Shown in pieces: positions 32,969 to 41,972 of a stretch of 64,000 nt of DNA; positions within the stretch are counted from its first letter, which is position 1, and the number at the start of each line of letters is the position of its first letter. A program made the position numbers and the translations under genes. Source of the DNA: Symsagittifera roscoffensis. Lineage: Eukaryota > Xenacoelomorpha > Acoela > Convolutidae. Location of the stretch: assembly GCF_963678635.1 (NCBI RefSeq), contig NC_087069.1, forward strand, positions 47,696,276 to 47,760,275. The letters run 5' to 3'. The notes beneath the pieces were generated by a model that was given only the letters and a program-made list of their open reading frames with translations, did not search any database and was not told the DNA's origin.

Positions 32969-33879
32969 AATTATTAATTTTTCTCCAACTCCTTTTTCTA
33001 GTAATCTCAAATCAAAACATAAACCCTTCCCCTCGTACAGGACCACAAGATTTATTAGTAACACATTACGATTGTGAAGAAAATGAACAAAAAACACTAC
33101 ATAAATATGCAATAAATCAAGTATCACAATGTGAAACAGAACCACAAGCTATAGAAACCACAGATGTAATAGCAACACTCTATTCAAAAGCCCGAGCAAC
33201 AACAGTTACAGGTTATAAATTCACAGCAACATTTTCCGAAAAGAAAGTACATTGTTCACAAGTCTCGAACGGAAACAAAAACCGACTTGACCATGAATCA
33301 TTCTATCAGAGTAATATAGAACGTCTTTTACATCTCAATCCCGACGATTGTAAAAGTGAATTACTTAGACTAAACATCACACAAAATAAAAACTCCGCAA
33401 GAAAGTTAGTTAATTTTCAAGTTTTTTCAGACTCTGTACATCAATCACAACTTGAAAGACACCAAGGACATATAAAACTAGACGAAAAATACCCGTATAA
33501 CGGCGCACACGGACGATTAACCTATGACCTACACGATAAACATTGGATACCACACATTGGTATAAATGACCCATCAAACTGCAAAGCAGACACAAAAAAT
33601 AAAGGATACCAAGAAATAATGTTTTTCGATTGGAAAATACAACTCGAAAAAATACAACTAACACGAGATTTATCAGATAATACAATGATCTATCAAGGAA
33701 TCCGATTACCTTGTAAAAATGATCAAGGTTATTGCGACCCTACAACGAGAACACAAGCAACCATTGTTTGGTTCCCCGAAGATACATGTACAACATTTCA
33801 AGTAGCAAAAATACACGCACGCTTTTATACAATCAATTCCATAAGAACAAGTCCATCCATCACGAAAACTAAGTTCTAA
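32956..33879 (+). CDS. env: Envelope glycoprotein, N-terminal part (chuvirus-type GP-like)
   Basis: ATG at 32956 begins a hydrophobic signal peptide (residues 1-18) followed by a Cys-rich ectodomain. YDC soon after the signal peptide, paired cysteines at regular distances, one NIT glycosylation site, and a late block with an IVW motif between cysteines are the layout I know from glycoproteins of Chuviridae and related negative-strand RNA viruses. Such GPs have been captured by retrotransposons before. This is pattern recognition, not an alignment. The frame stops at 33879 and the protein continues in another frame that is open from 33845, so the copy carries one frame change in the 33845-33879 overlap. 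Either a mutation or programmed shifting could explain it. Confidence 0.6.
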   Translation: MYILKLLIFLQLLFLVISNQNINPSPRTGPQDLLVTHYDCEENEQKTLHKYAINQVSQCETEPQAIETTDVIATLYSKARATTVTGYKFTATFSEKKVHCSQVSNGNKNRLDHESFYQSNIERLLHLNPDDCKSELLRLNITQNKNSARKLVNFQVFSDSVHQSQLERHQGHIKLDEKYPYNGAHGRLTYDLHDKHWIPHIGINDPSNCKADTKNKGYQEIMFFDWKIQLEKIQLTRDLSDNTMIYQGIRLPCKNDQGYCDPTTRTQATIVWFPEDTCTTFQVAKIHARFYTINSIRTSPSITKTKF

Positions 33880-35032
33880 TTTTAGAAACATAGACAATAT
33901 AGAAAATAAATTGACACGTTTTCAAATATATCAAGAAACAGAACTTGCATGTAAATACAGGAATCCACTTCACAGAACACAATACTCTGAAATATTAGTT
34001 GAATACGAAAAAGGATTCGACATGACCACTGGAAAAGTAAAAATCGACCCATATGCCACAGGTCATCCTCCAAACGAAGGAACATCCTATATACCAGTTA
34101 ATTTTGAAAAAAGCAACGGACAACCTGGTGGACATCTAAAACCCCATGACACCAGAAGCACACGCTTACAAGAATTATCACTAATGAATACTACATATTT
34201 CGGTAATATCCACTATGATATTCATTTAGATATGAAACTAGATTATACAATAAGCCGAATTTTTCAAGAAATGTCACTCTCCGAATTAGAAACACTACAC
34301 CAACTATGCGAATTAGAACGAACACAAATATTACAATCACTTGCACTAGCAGTATTAAAAATACCCTATGCAGGATACTTATTATCTGGAAATAGATCAA
34401 ATTATTTAGACTATGAAGGAAACATCTTATGGTTTTATACTTGTACTAAAAAAGTATCACCACTATACGTTTTTGAAGATAAACGATGTTATAAAAGAAT
34501 CCCTATCTTTTATAAGAATAAAGTACATTTCGTGGATACACTTTCACGAAGAACCTATTTCTGGGATACCGCAGTCCCATGTGGATCAGAAAACAGCCAC
34601 AATGTAGTACAACTAAACCCTGATGAAAATAAATATTATCTTCTCACTCCATATCCCACATTAATGCAATCACTCAAAAAATTTTCACCAGAAAGCATTC
34701 GCGCTATTGCTCGAAACCCAAATATAGACTTACAATCAATAGGAATCTATTCAAAATCAGATATTCAACATCACATTAGAACACAACAATTCCAAGAATT
34801 ATTAACACAAATGGACACTATACAAAGACAATCAATAGACCAAAATTTACGCAAGCTTGCAGAAACCGCAGGATTTGCCGATATCTACACGCAAGACTAT
34901 AGCGGATATTTTAAAGACATTAAAGATTATATATATCTAAACGGTGAAAAATACCGTCCCCAAGATATATCACCAATTAACATTTTTAGCTTTGTTACAC
35001 TCAAAAATGAGATCCTCAATTTTCTAGGATAG
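33845..35032 (+). pseudogene. env: Envelope glycoprotein, middle part, broken at both ends
   Basis: This frame is open from 33845, overlaps the end of the N-terminal frame by 35 nt, and has no ATG near its start. It ends at TAG 35030-35032. Visible features are ETELACKYR, a long helical central region (LSELETLHQLCELERTQILQ), AGYLLSGNRSN with a glycosylation site, and a Cys-rich block ending in RCYKRIPIF and FVDTLSRRTYF. The 'AGY..GNR..' and 'CY.RIPI...FVD...R' strings are what first suggested a chuvirus-like GP. The same frame resumes directly after the TAG (next feature), so a single stop separates this from the membrane anchor. Confidence 0.6.
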
Positions 35033-35551
35033 CCCTACTACATCTTAGAAAAATTGACTATTTTATACGCAATGTTTAACTTTATTGGATTTCTTTTCTC
35101 ACTTTTAAAAGGAATCTACAACACATGTGCTATACACACACAAGTAAACAGACAAGCAAGCGTAGCACGCATACTCTTTGCAGGATTTTTTGGAATCTTT
35201 TCTACATCTATAAACAAAATTCTTTTAGACGCACAAATAAAAGAATATAACACAAAAATAGCAACACGACAAAATACATACGACGAAGAACATAACAATG
35301 TAGACATAACGCCAACGGCACCACAATTACCACCCCTACCAAATAACCATCCACTATCCCTAGTCCCACGAAATTTTCGAAATTTAGCCATCACACATAA
35401 TCCAAATTTTCGACTCACCACATCACAAAGTCCCATCCAACATATAATGACACACCAGTCACAAGATGATAATACTTATGAACAAATTATTGAACAACCC
35501 CATACCACCGCTTTTCAGTCTCAAAATAATCATTTTTTTAGCCCACGATGA
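35033..35551 (+). pseudogene. env: Envelope C-terminal part: membrane anchor and tail
   Basis: The frame is the same as the preceding part and continues without another stop from the codon after TAG 35030-35032. A hydrophobic segment (FNFIGFLFSLLKGIY) and a second hydrophobic stretch (ARILFAGFFGIFS) are followed by a ~100-residue polar, Pro/Gln/His-rich cytoplasmic tail. This fits the anchor and tail of an envelope protein. The in-frame TAG could be a nonsense mutation, a readthrough site, or the end of a secreted form. The stop at the end overlaps the ATG of the next ORF as ATGA. Confidence 0.6.
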
Positions 35552-37353
35552 GCCGCCAACTTGGATCACTACACCGATCAAATTCCCACCCAACCAATCT
35601 TACCTCTCCAATCCCAATAATACCACTTTTTGCTTTTCCGCCACCCGATTTTCCATCTAGTAATGTAACATCAGGCATGAATTCCGACACTAATTCACAC
35701 ATCTCAGTTTTATATTCCATCTCACAACTCAATAACCCGAATATTGAAACCCCCGATGAATTTGCCGACTCAGAACCATCCCCATCCAATAATTTTCATA
35801 ACTCTTCTAATTTTTCTCAACCCCCTTTTCAACCCATATTATCCAATAACCCTGACCCAATCACTTCCACACCCTCTTATGCTTCCCAAGTTACCCCAAC
35901 CTACTCCTCACTTCATTCTGACCAATCATCTCATTCTCCAGACACCCCCCGAATCTCCCCAGAGCTAGATAATTTTATTACCCTCCAACAACAACCCTAC
36001 CACCTTAATACCCCAACCATAAACCAAATCTCCTCCACTATAAATTCATCCAATCCCCCTACCCCTACACCCTCTTCAAATTATACTGAATCATTAGCAC
36101 CATCATCCACATCAACTGAATCTTCACTCAACACTAATAGAGCTTACCGCACTTTTAAAAGAAAGTTCCCCAACCATCCTTTCCCAGCAAAACCAGGAAC
36201 AGCCCGTGAATACATCAACCACCCCAAGCATACTAACACAAAAGAATTTTTAGCCATCACCTTACCCACATTCCCACAATACACCTTAAACACCCCCCAC
36301 GACACTAACGAAACACGCAACTTTGTAGATGAATACGTTTTAATGCCCACTCTCTCTTGGACCTCATATTATCATTTTACTAACCCTCTTTGCTTACCTT
36401 TATCTAACACTCACATCGATATAGAGCGAAATACGGACATGCTATATCGACTCACTACACCACTAACCGCTAGACAATTTACTTACGTTGGATATAAAAA
36501 ATCACTAAAAACACACACTGCACCTAGAGCTAACGAATATACACTCGAATACTATGATCACAACATCATCAGAGCTAACCAAGATCAATTCTTAGACGAC
36601 GATCGCTTCGCTAATCCACAAATTACCGAGAAATTTTTCATCAAGACACCATATATATTTACACTAAACATCTTCGACCGCAAGTTTGATCACATTATTT
36701 CAGAAGCACTAACAGACACACAAGCATACGAAAGCTTTAAAGAACGCTTCCAAATATTTTCACTAACCTTTCATTTCCTTGCACCACACGAAAGAGATTT
36801 ACACTGCTCACACGATATTATGTTGCGCACTAAACAAACCCACACATATAGTTATTATCGCTTCATCCAAAATCACTTTGACCTACACACACCCTCTAGA
36901 CAACCACACCATCGTTTTCAATTCATTAATTCCAAATACACTTCACCATTTTTCCTAAATTTCACATATTGTATTAAAGATACTAACCTTCATGGTATTC
37001 TTCGCAATTATGATCCCATAACCCAAATGTACATCTTCTGTCCCATCACCAAGACCTTCAACGCCGAAGAATCCCGACCCTTCCTTATCCCGCACGAGTT
37101 TGTACAACCTATAGAAAGCCCAATTTTAGAATTCATCCACAACACTAAATTCAATCACAAATTATATAATCTAATCCAAAACACACCTTATGAGTTTGCA
37201 GTTGGCACTGAAGAACTAACCACTATTAAGGCACTTCAATTGCTTTGGCCACTGCTTCAGACTAAAAATATCATCCGCATCTTAGCTAAACTACTAACAA
37301 CTTCAGAACTAATTCACGACATCTTCCCCCACGGTTTTTTCCCCGACGACTAA
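35548..37353 (+). CDS. 601-residue accessory protein of unknown function
   Basis: ATG at 35548 lies inside the envelope stop (ATGA). Residues 1-200 are Ser/Pro/Thr/Asn-rich and probably disordered. From about 200 on the protein looks folded, with basic, aromatic and His-rich character (RTFKRKFPNHPFPAKPGT, FLAPHERDLHCSHDIML). It closes with a Leu-rich helix (LQLLWPLLQTKNIIRIL). I see no signal peptide, transmembrane segment or known catalytic motif. A full-length intact frame in an element whose env is broken argues that it is real and young or under selection. Gypsy elements do not normally encode anything here. The start of the ORF is more C-rich than the rest of the element. Confidence 0.75.
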   Translation: MSRQLGSLHRSNSHPTNLTSPIPIIPLFAFPPPDFPSSNVTSGMNSDTNSHISVLYSISQLNNPNIETPDEFADSEPSPSNNFHNSSNFSQPPFQPILSNNPDPITSTPSYASQVTPTYSSLHSDQSSHSPDTPRISPELDNFITLQQQPYHLNTPTINQISSTINSSNPPTPTPSSNYTESLAPSSTSTESSLNTNRAYRTFKRKFPNHPFPAKPGTAREYINHPKHTNTKEFLAITLPTFPQYTLNTPHDTNETRNFVDEYVLMPTLSWTSYYHFTNPLCLPLSNTHIDIERNTDMLYRLTTPLTARQFTYVGYKKSLKTHTAPRANEYTLEYYDHNIIRANQDQFLDDDRFANPQITEKFFIKTPYIFTLNIFDRKFDHIISEALTDTQAYESFKERFQIFSLTFHFLAPHERDLHCSHDIMLRTKQTHTYSYYRFIQNHFDLHTPSRQPHHRFQFINSKYTSPFFLNFTYCIKDTNLHGILRNYDPITQMYIFCPITKTFNAEESRPFLIPHEFVQPIESPILEFIHNTKFNHKLYNLIQNTPYEFAVGTEELTTIKALQLLWPLLQTKNIIRILAKLLTTSELIHDIFPHGFFPDD

Positions 37354-38967
37354 CAGGTAAGTATGAATTAAATGAATATTACTAACTAATTAAAATATTA
37401 AAAAACTCACCATACTTTATCCATGTTTTCCTTAGATTTTTAGCCTTCATCCGACGATCACCTACAAAAACCACAAAAAACAAATAAAGATCGCAAATTT
37501 CATCAAACAGATTTCAACAATTCTATTAATCTCTTACACTTATAAATTTATAAATTTAATACCAATGCAGTAAATTCATTTCTAAAATTTTCCCCACAAG
37601 CAGTAAATCTAATTATGATGAAAATTTGTAACTTAAAATTCCCCCATAACTAGCAGTAAATTTCCAAATTCTATGCAGTAAATTAATAAAATGCAAATGC
37701 AGTACTAACCTTTTGATATTTTCATTCATTCGCACAGAAATTCTATCCACACTCGCACAGCTCGCCCACGAAGAATTGTTTAAAATAATGAATTTCAGTT
37801 TCAAGTTTTCACACTCAACAACTCTAACATATAATAACATGTTTCAAACCTTCCTTTAACCCGGTTGGAAAGGAATCATATACTAAACAAAACTAACCAA
37901 CGCAGCTTACTAAATACCACAAATCATAGAATAACAGCATGACTAAGAAAAGGAAACCAACGGTACCCAAACCGGATTAACCCTGTTTAAAACTGGATAA
38001 TTCATTCTTTTGAAGACTATTATAAAGTCTAAGAAAGAAATAATAAAACACAAAAAAGTCGAAAGACAAACCCATACCACGAACAATTTGCTTTTTGGAA
38101 AAAGGACATAACCAACAAGACATAAGAAAAACCACAACAAACCCAACATAAAACGTTGTCACATAACAGGACCCCTCACAAAAACCGCATGAAATCATAC
38201 TCCCACTCCTGGCCTAACCCACCAGGAAGGACGTCCTGAGCATGCTCTATAGCCGGCCTAACCCACCGCGCTACATCCACGCTTTGTGACCACACCTCTA
38301 TTTTTAATAAGAGCTACTCAAGTGTGAGTAACTCTTCAAAATAACCGAACTAAAACAAAAAGCTTTTGTGAAAACAACTAACTAAAATCATAATTAAAAA
38401 ATATTAAACTAATAAATGTTTTATAAAATGTAAATTACATTATGCAATACATAGATCAGAATACAACACCAAGGACGAACATCTAAAGACAAAACGACCC
38501 CACTACACTCGAGAGAGAATGGCCAACCACAATCGATATGCCACTCACAATCACAACTCAAAGGATTTAGAGTACGACTTGACTTCGCAGAAAAGGACTT
38601 CATTGAACTAGACCAATGACCACCTCGATGTTCAAGTATACGTACAGATCCGAGTAACCAGGCATCCCCTCCACGCACAATCTCCACGCCATTCCCAAAT
38701 TAGATCAGACACAAAAGAAGTTCTCCACGCAGAACAGAAAAACCTGACATAGCAAACCATTCTGAAATCAGATTTGAGTTTGTTGCAAAGACTTAGTCGT
38801 TGTCACTAGAAGACACAACGTCTTATGTCTCTAACTCCAGCTTCCTGGAACTTCTTTAACAAAGAGGAAACAGAAGAAATATGATGTTCGCCAAACACCA
38901 ACGTCCATCATCCATCCTTCGAATTGCAGAAGAACTATTCTAAAAAACTCTGTAAAACCCGGATGGG
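37354..38967 (+). other. 1.6-kb 3' noncoding region of the retroelement
   Basis: A perfect splice donor, CAG/GTAAGTATG, begins one base after the stop of the 601-residue ORF. A T-rich acceptor (TTTTCCTTAGATTTTTAG) follows at about 37425-37442, outlining an intron of about 86 nt within the 3' UTR. A cluster of GCAGTAAAT words follows (separate entry). No long plus-strand ORF is present, and minus-strand frames here look like noise. The last bases before the 3' LTR (GGATGGG) are the only candidate for a polypurine tract, and a short one. Confidence 0.45.
37567..37707 (+). repeat. Cluster of GCAGTAAAT motifs
   Basis: GCAGTAAAT occurs at 37567, 37600, 37653 and 37675, with a fifth partial copy (GCAGTACTA) at 37699. 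Four perfect 9-mers in about 120 bp is far above expectation. The irregular spacing points to a binding-site cluster rather than tandem duplication. The protein bound, if any, is unknown. Confidence 0.6.
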
Positions 38968-39377
38968 TGGAACCTGATCTAGACTACATTTTATGATTGG
39001 ATAATTTAGATATTTTACCAATGTAAAGTATTTAATATTAACCAATCATGATCCATCTAACTAACAACCCACTTATTTGTAAGTGCTGAAGTTACTTGTA
39101 ATTTCAGCACCAGAGAGATTTGAATTTAACTTAGAAATTAGTTGGACTCTCCCGAGCACTTCAGCAGCCGCAATAAACCAGTATACCCTAGATCTATTGA
39201 GCCTAGCAGAGACTAGTTAAACAACCTGAGACTAGATAGTATAAGAGTAAGATTAGGATCGGTATTAGACTAAGAAGTTGCACGAATCTATCCGGCCGAA
39301 AATAAGATAGCGTGACGAGCAGACGGTGTACCCTATCCGAAATTACTCTATGAGTTAACCAACTCGGTCCTAACTCA
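38968..39377 (+). repeat. 3' LTR (410 bp)
   Basis: The second copy of the terminal repeat, with AATAAA at about 39172. It matches the 5' LTR except for the 10-bp patch near its end (ACCAACTCGG at about 39359-39368). It is followed by the TAAT target duplication at 39378-39381. Confidence 0.95.
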
Positions 39378-39437
39378 TAATCAATGATTTTGTGTTCATT
39401 AAATTCATGAAATTCGATTGATTTTTGTAATAGTGAA

Positions 39438-39671
39438 ATGACAACTTTTTTTGGAGTGTACGGCAAAATGGAACATGTTCATCCCTGTGTAGAAACCCCC
39501 ATCCCCAACATCCCGTCGCTCGAAAACCGTCCCCACTTTCAGACCAAGTCTCCTATAGCAACCACTCCTCCCACCGGTTTGGGCGTTGTGTTTTCAGTAA
39601 ACAGTCCCCCTGGGGATGGAATTTGTTTGAAAAGGAAGCTACCAAATTGGGCTGAATGGAAAAAAAAGTAA
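39438..39671 (+). CDS. Small hypothetical ORF, 77 residues
   Basis: ATG at 39438, 60 bp past the retroelement. Base composition is more GC-rich than the surroundings. The product is Pro-rich and fairly balanced (PCVETPIPNIPSLENRP, LGVVFSVNSPPGDGI), ending in a basic tail (RKLPNWAEWKKK). No family is recognised and no partner exon is seen. It could be a terminal exon of a host gene interrupted by the retroelement, or chance. Confidence 0.3.
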   Translation: MTTFFGVYGKMEHVHPCVETPIPNIPSLENRPHFQTKSPIATTPPTGLGVVFSVNSPPGDGICLKRKLPNWAEWKKK

Positions 39672-40712
39672 ATTATTTAAAGGAGGGTCAAATAAAATGT
39701 CAACAAAACTTGATAATTTAAAAAAATGTAATATAAACTGCAAATGAAAAAATTTGAAAAGAAAAACAGTTAGCAATTTTTGCAGCCAAAATAAGTCTCA
39801 ATTTTGCAATTTTCTAAGAAAACGCGTGTTAAGCAAAAACCAACTGTAAACTTTTGAAAACAGTGCAACCTGTTAGAAAATTTGAAAATTTTTTTGTGAT
39901 CCGTAATAATTGATTTTAACCGATTATAATCTGTTAGTATCCATAAAATTCCAGTGCGGGCAGAGTTTTCTTACGTAGTCGGCTCAACTTGCTTGCTTAT
40001 TTTGTTAATTTTTAGTTGTTTATCGTTAAATGGAAGACTATTGACAGCTCAGTGTATTTTTTCCCAATTATTAAGTTTACTTTGTTTTTTTTTCTGTCTC
40101 AAACTTAACGAATAGACACCTGGTTAAACATTTTAGAACCATATTTTTGCACCTACCCTCAACTCGCCCTCCCCCCCCCCCCCCATCCCAACGACACACC
40201 CATCTAAGCCACCTTGACTACCCTCACCCGCAACTTTACTGTAGCCCCCCCCCCAGCTTGAAACACAGCTTGAAAACAAAAAAATGGTTTAACCTTCCTT
40301 CTGGTTGAAAAAATAGGCAATCCGCAATCATGAACAAACAGCATGTACCTTTTCAAAAATCAAAGCTATCCTGTTCTTTGCTCTATACATTAAACAAAAT
40401 AATAAGTGCAATTTGGAAACAAAAAGCTCTTTTGTAAGCATTGCCTTTAAGCAAATGGCTTAAACTATTAACCAATAGTGAATTAATAGCTTTAGACTAT
40501 CGTTAAACTGACTCTTACAAAAAGAACACAGGACTTTTGTTTTGTTTACTAGGTGAAACCTCTGACTGCAGAGATCCCCCGATACATACTTCCGTTCGAA
40601 TGAACTTTTTTCGCATCGTAATGGATACGTAAATTCAATAAATCAGAAGACTCGAAACAAAGCTAACGATTACTTCCAATGTTATTGTTGTCCGCATTTA
40701 TCTTATCTTACT
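39672..40712. other. Intergenic DNA with C tracts
   Basis: There is no gene. A fragment of the ATAATCGATTAT-type repeat lies near 39905-39945. Two poly-C runs at about 40172-40185 and 40245-40255, within a C-rich patch of about 110 bp, could form an i-motif or, on the other strand, a G-quadruplex. Confidence 0.5.
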
Positions 40713-41972
40713 ACCCTAGTTGATCAAAGAAGGTTATCTTGCAAGATTCTTTCAAAGAGCATGCATCTCTTTAAAAGATCTTGAAATATTCTTGCAAGAT
40801 AACCTCCTTTAAAGATATTTCACGCAAGATGTGAATTAATCTTTAAAGATATGATTTTTTGTGGAAAGAAATCAACTTTTACACAAGAAGACAACGTATA
40901 GTTTTTGTGCAGGAAGGAAGTAATTTAGCGCATATTGAGATGAATATAAATATTTATCGGATTTATGTCAACACAATATTCAAGATATCTCTGGCTAATT
41001 GAGTCATATCATCAAAATTTTTACAAAAACAACCAAAAAAATAAATCTTAACTGCTACAGTCGCAAAACCAGCTGAAAAACTCCAATTAAGTCAAAGAAT
41101 TTTATTACGAGGCCAAACTGTGCACTGGATAGGCGCACAATTTTGTGTCTGTATGTGCCTGGATTCCAGAGACAAGTCATAGAGCAAGGCAACGAACAAA
41201 TATAAGTAGATGTCCCGGGTTCCGCAAAAGTAAGTAGATTCCATTAAATTATGCGAATTCCATTTACATTTTGAGGACTCCGCTTACAACTTGCGGACCC
41301 CGCTTACACTTCGCGGATTCCGCTTACAGTTGCGGATGCCGCCGCGACAGCTTAATTTTACTGAACACATATTTAATTATTTGCTTATGGATTCCACAAA
41401 ATTGTTCCGGATTCCACAAATTTTGTTGCGGATTCCGCAAAGTTGCCTTTTTGGAGCAATTTTGGGCAATACAGTGTTTTAGCTATTTGTCCGTGGAAAC
41501 AAAACAGCAGAAAAGATCAAAGAAAATAGAAATTTTGCAGATCCCGGAACAAATCTGATTTTTTGTCTGTTGCTGAATTCGCCTACATTTCACAAAATGC
41601 ACAGTTTGGCCGCTTAATGATGTTTTAGAAAATCGTAATTTGAAATGCATAAATTATAACGACAACCTGAAAGTTTTTACTTAGTACAAAAAATGAAAAA
41701 TCTGTATATTTCTGCCATTTTTAAAACGTGTTTAATCTAATTTTTTAATGCAAATATGAGCTCAGATTTCTTTGTGAACATCAATTTCAATAGTTTTTTT
41801 CTGGCGCATAGAATAAGGTTTTGTAAAAATTTTCATAGTTTGTTAGCTTACAAGATTTTGCAAGAATCTTGCAAGATTCTTGCAAGATAACCTGCTTCTT
41901 GCAAGATCTTTCTTGAAAGATATTCTCCATCTTGGAAGATCTTGCAAGATAACCCTCCTTGATCGACTAGGG
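40713..41972. mobile_element. Inverted-repeat DNA element carrying a nested element
   Basis: The left end reads ACCCTAGTTGATCAA, then AGAAGGTTATCTTGCAAGA. The right end is its near-complement (TCTTGCAAGATAACCCTCC, then TTGATCGACTAGGGT). Terminal inverted repeats are therefore about 35 bp, with subterminal copies of TTGCAAGAT on both sides. No transposase frame is visible, so it is non-autonomous. A second element with unrelated termini lies inside at 41111-41611, so this one inserted first. The target duplication is not clear. Confidence 0.7.
41111..41611. mobile_element. Nested MITE with perfect 14-bp termini
   Basis: Begins GGCCAAACTGTGCA and ends TGCACAGTTTGGCC, a perfect 14-bp inverted repeat about 500 bp apart. 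The interior holds several copies of TGCGGATTCCGC-like words (GACTCCGCTTACAACTTGCG, CTTACACTTCGCGGATTCCG). A related, degraded sequence lies at about 18770-19640. The plus-strand frames across the repeats (41271-41558, 41291-41482) are repeat-derived and not supported as genes. Confidence 0.75.

Larger units (their letters stand above)
20480..39381 (+). mobile_element. Giant (18.9-kb) env-bearing Ty3/gypsy LTR retroelement
   Basis: The element is bounded by two 410-bp LTRs beginning TGG and ending CA, flanked on both sides by TAAT (20480-20483 and 39378-39381), which is a 4-bp target duplication. In order it contains: a 1.25-kb leader with two identical hairpins, a basic ORF, a single uninterrupted gag-pol ORF, a 47-codon ORF, two small hydrophobic ORFs, a 378-codon ORF without ATG, a broken envelope gene, a 601-residue ORF, and a 1.6-kb 3' region. 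Domain order PR-RT-RNase H-IN places it in Ty3/gypsy. Typical gypsy or errantivirus elements are about 5-9 kb, so this is about twice the usual size. The plus strand is A-rich and strikingly G-poor throughout, unlike the flanks. LTR near-identity indicates a recent insertion. Mobility is plausible for gag-pol, but env as read here is interrupted. Confidence 0.93.

Noticed and set aside
22231-37840. Many minus-strand ORFs within the retroelement
   Set aside because: They are hydrophobic or Val/Phe/Leu-rich mirrors of the A-rich plus-strand genes and carry no motif.
37354-38967. A further gene between the 601-residue ORF and the 3' LTR
   Set aside because: No plus-strand frame of useful length, and minus-strand frames lack motifs.
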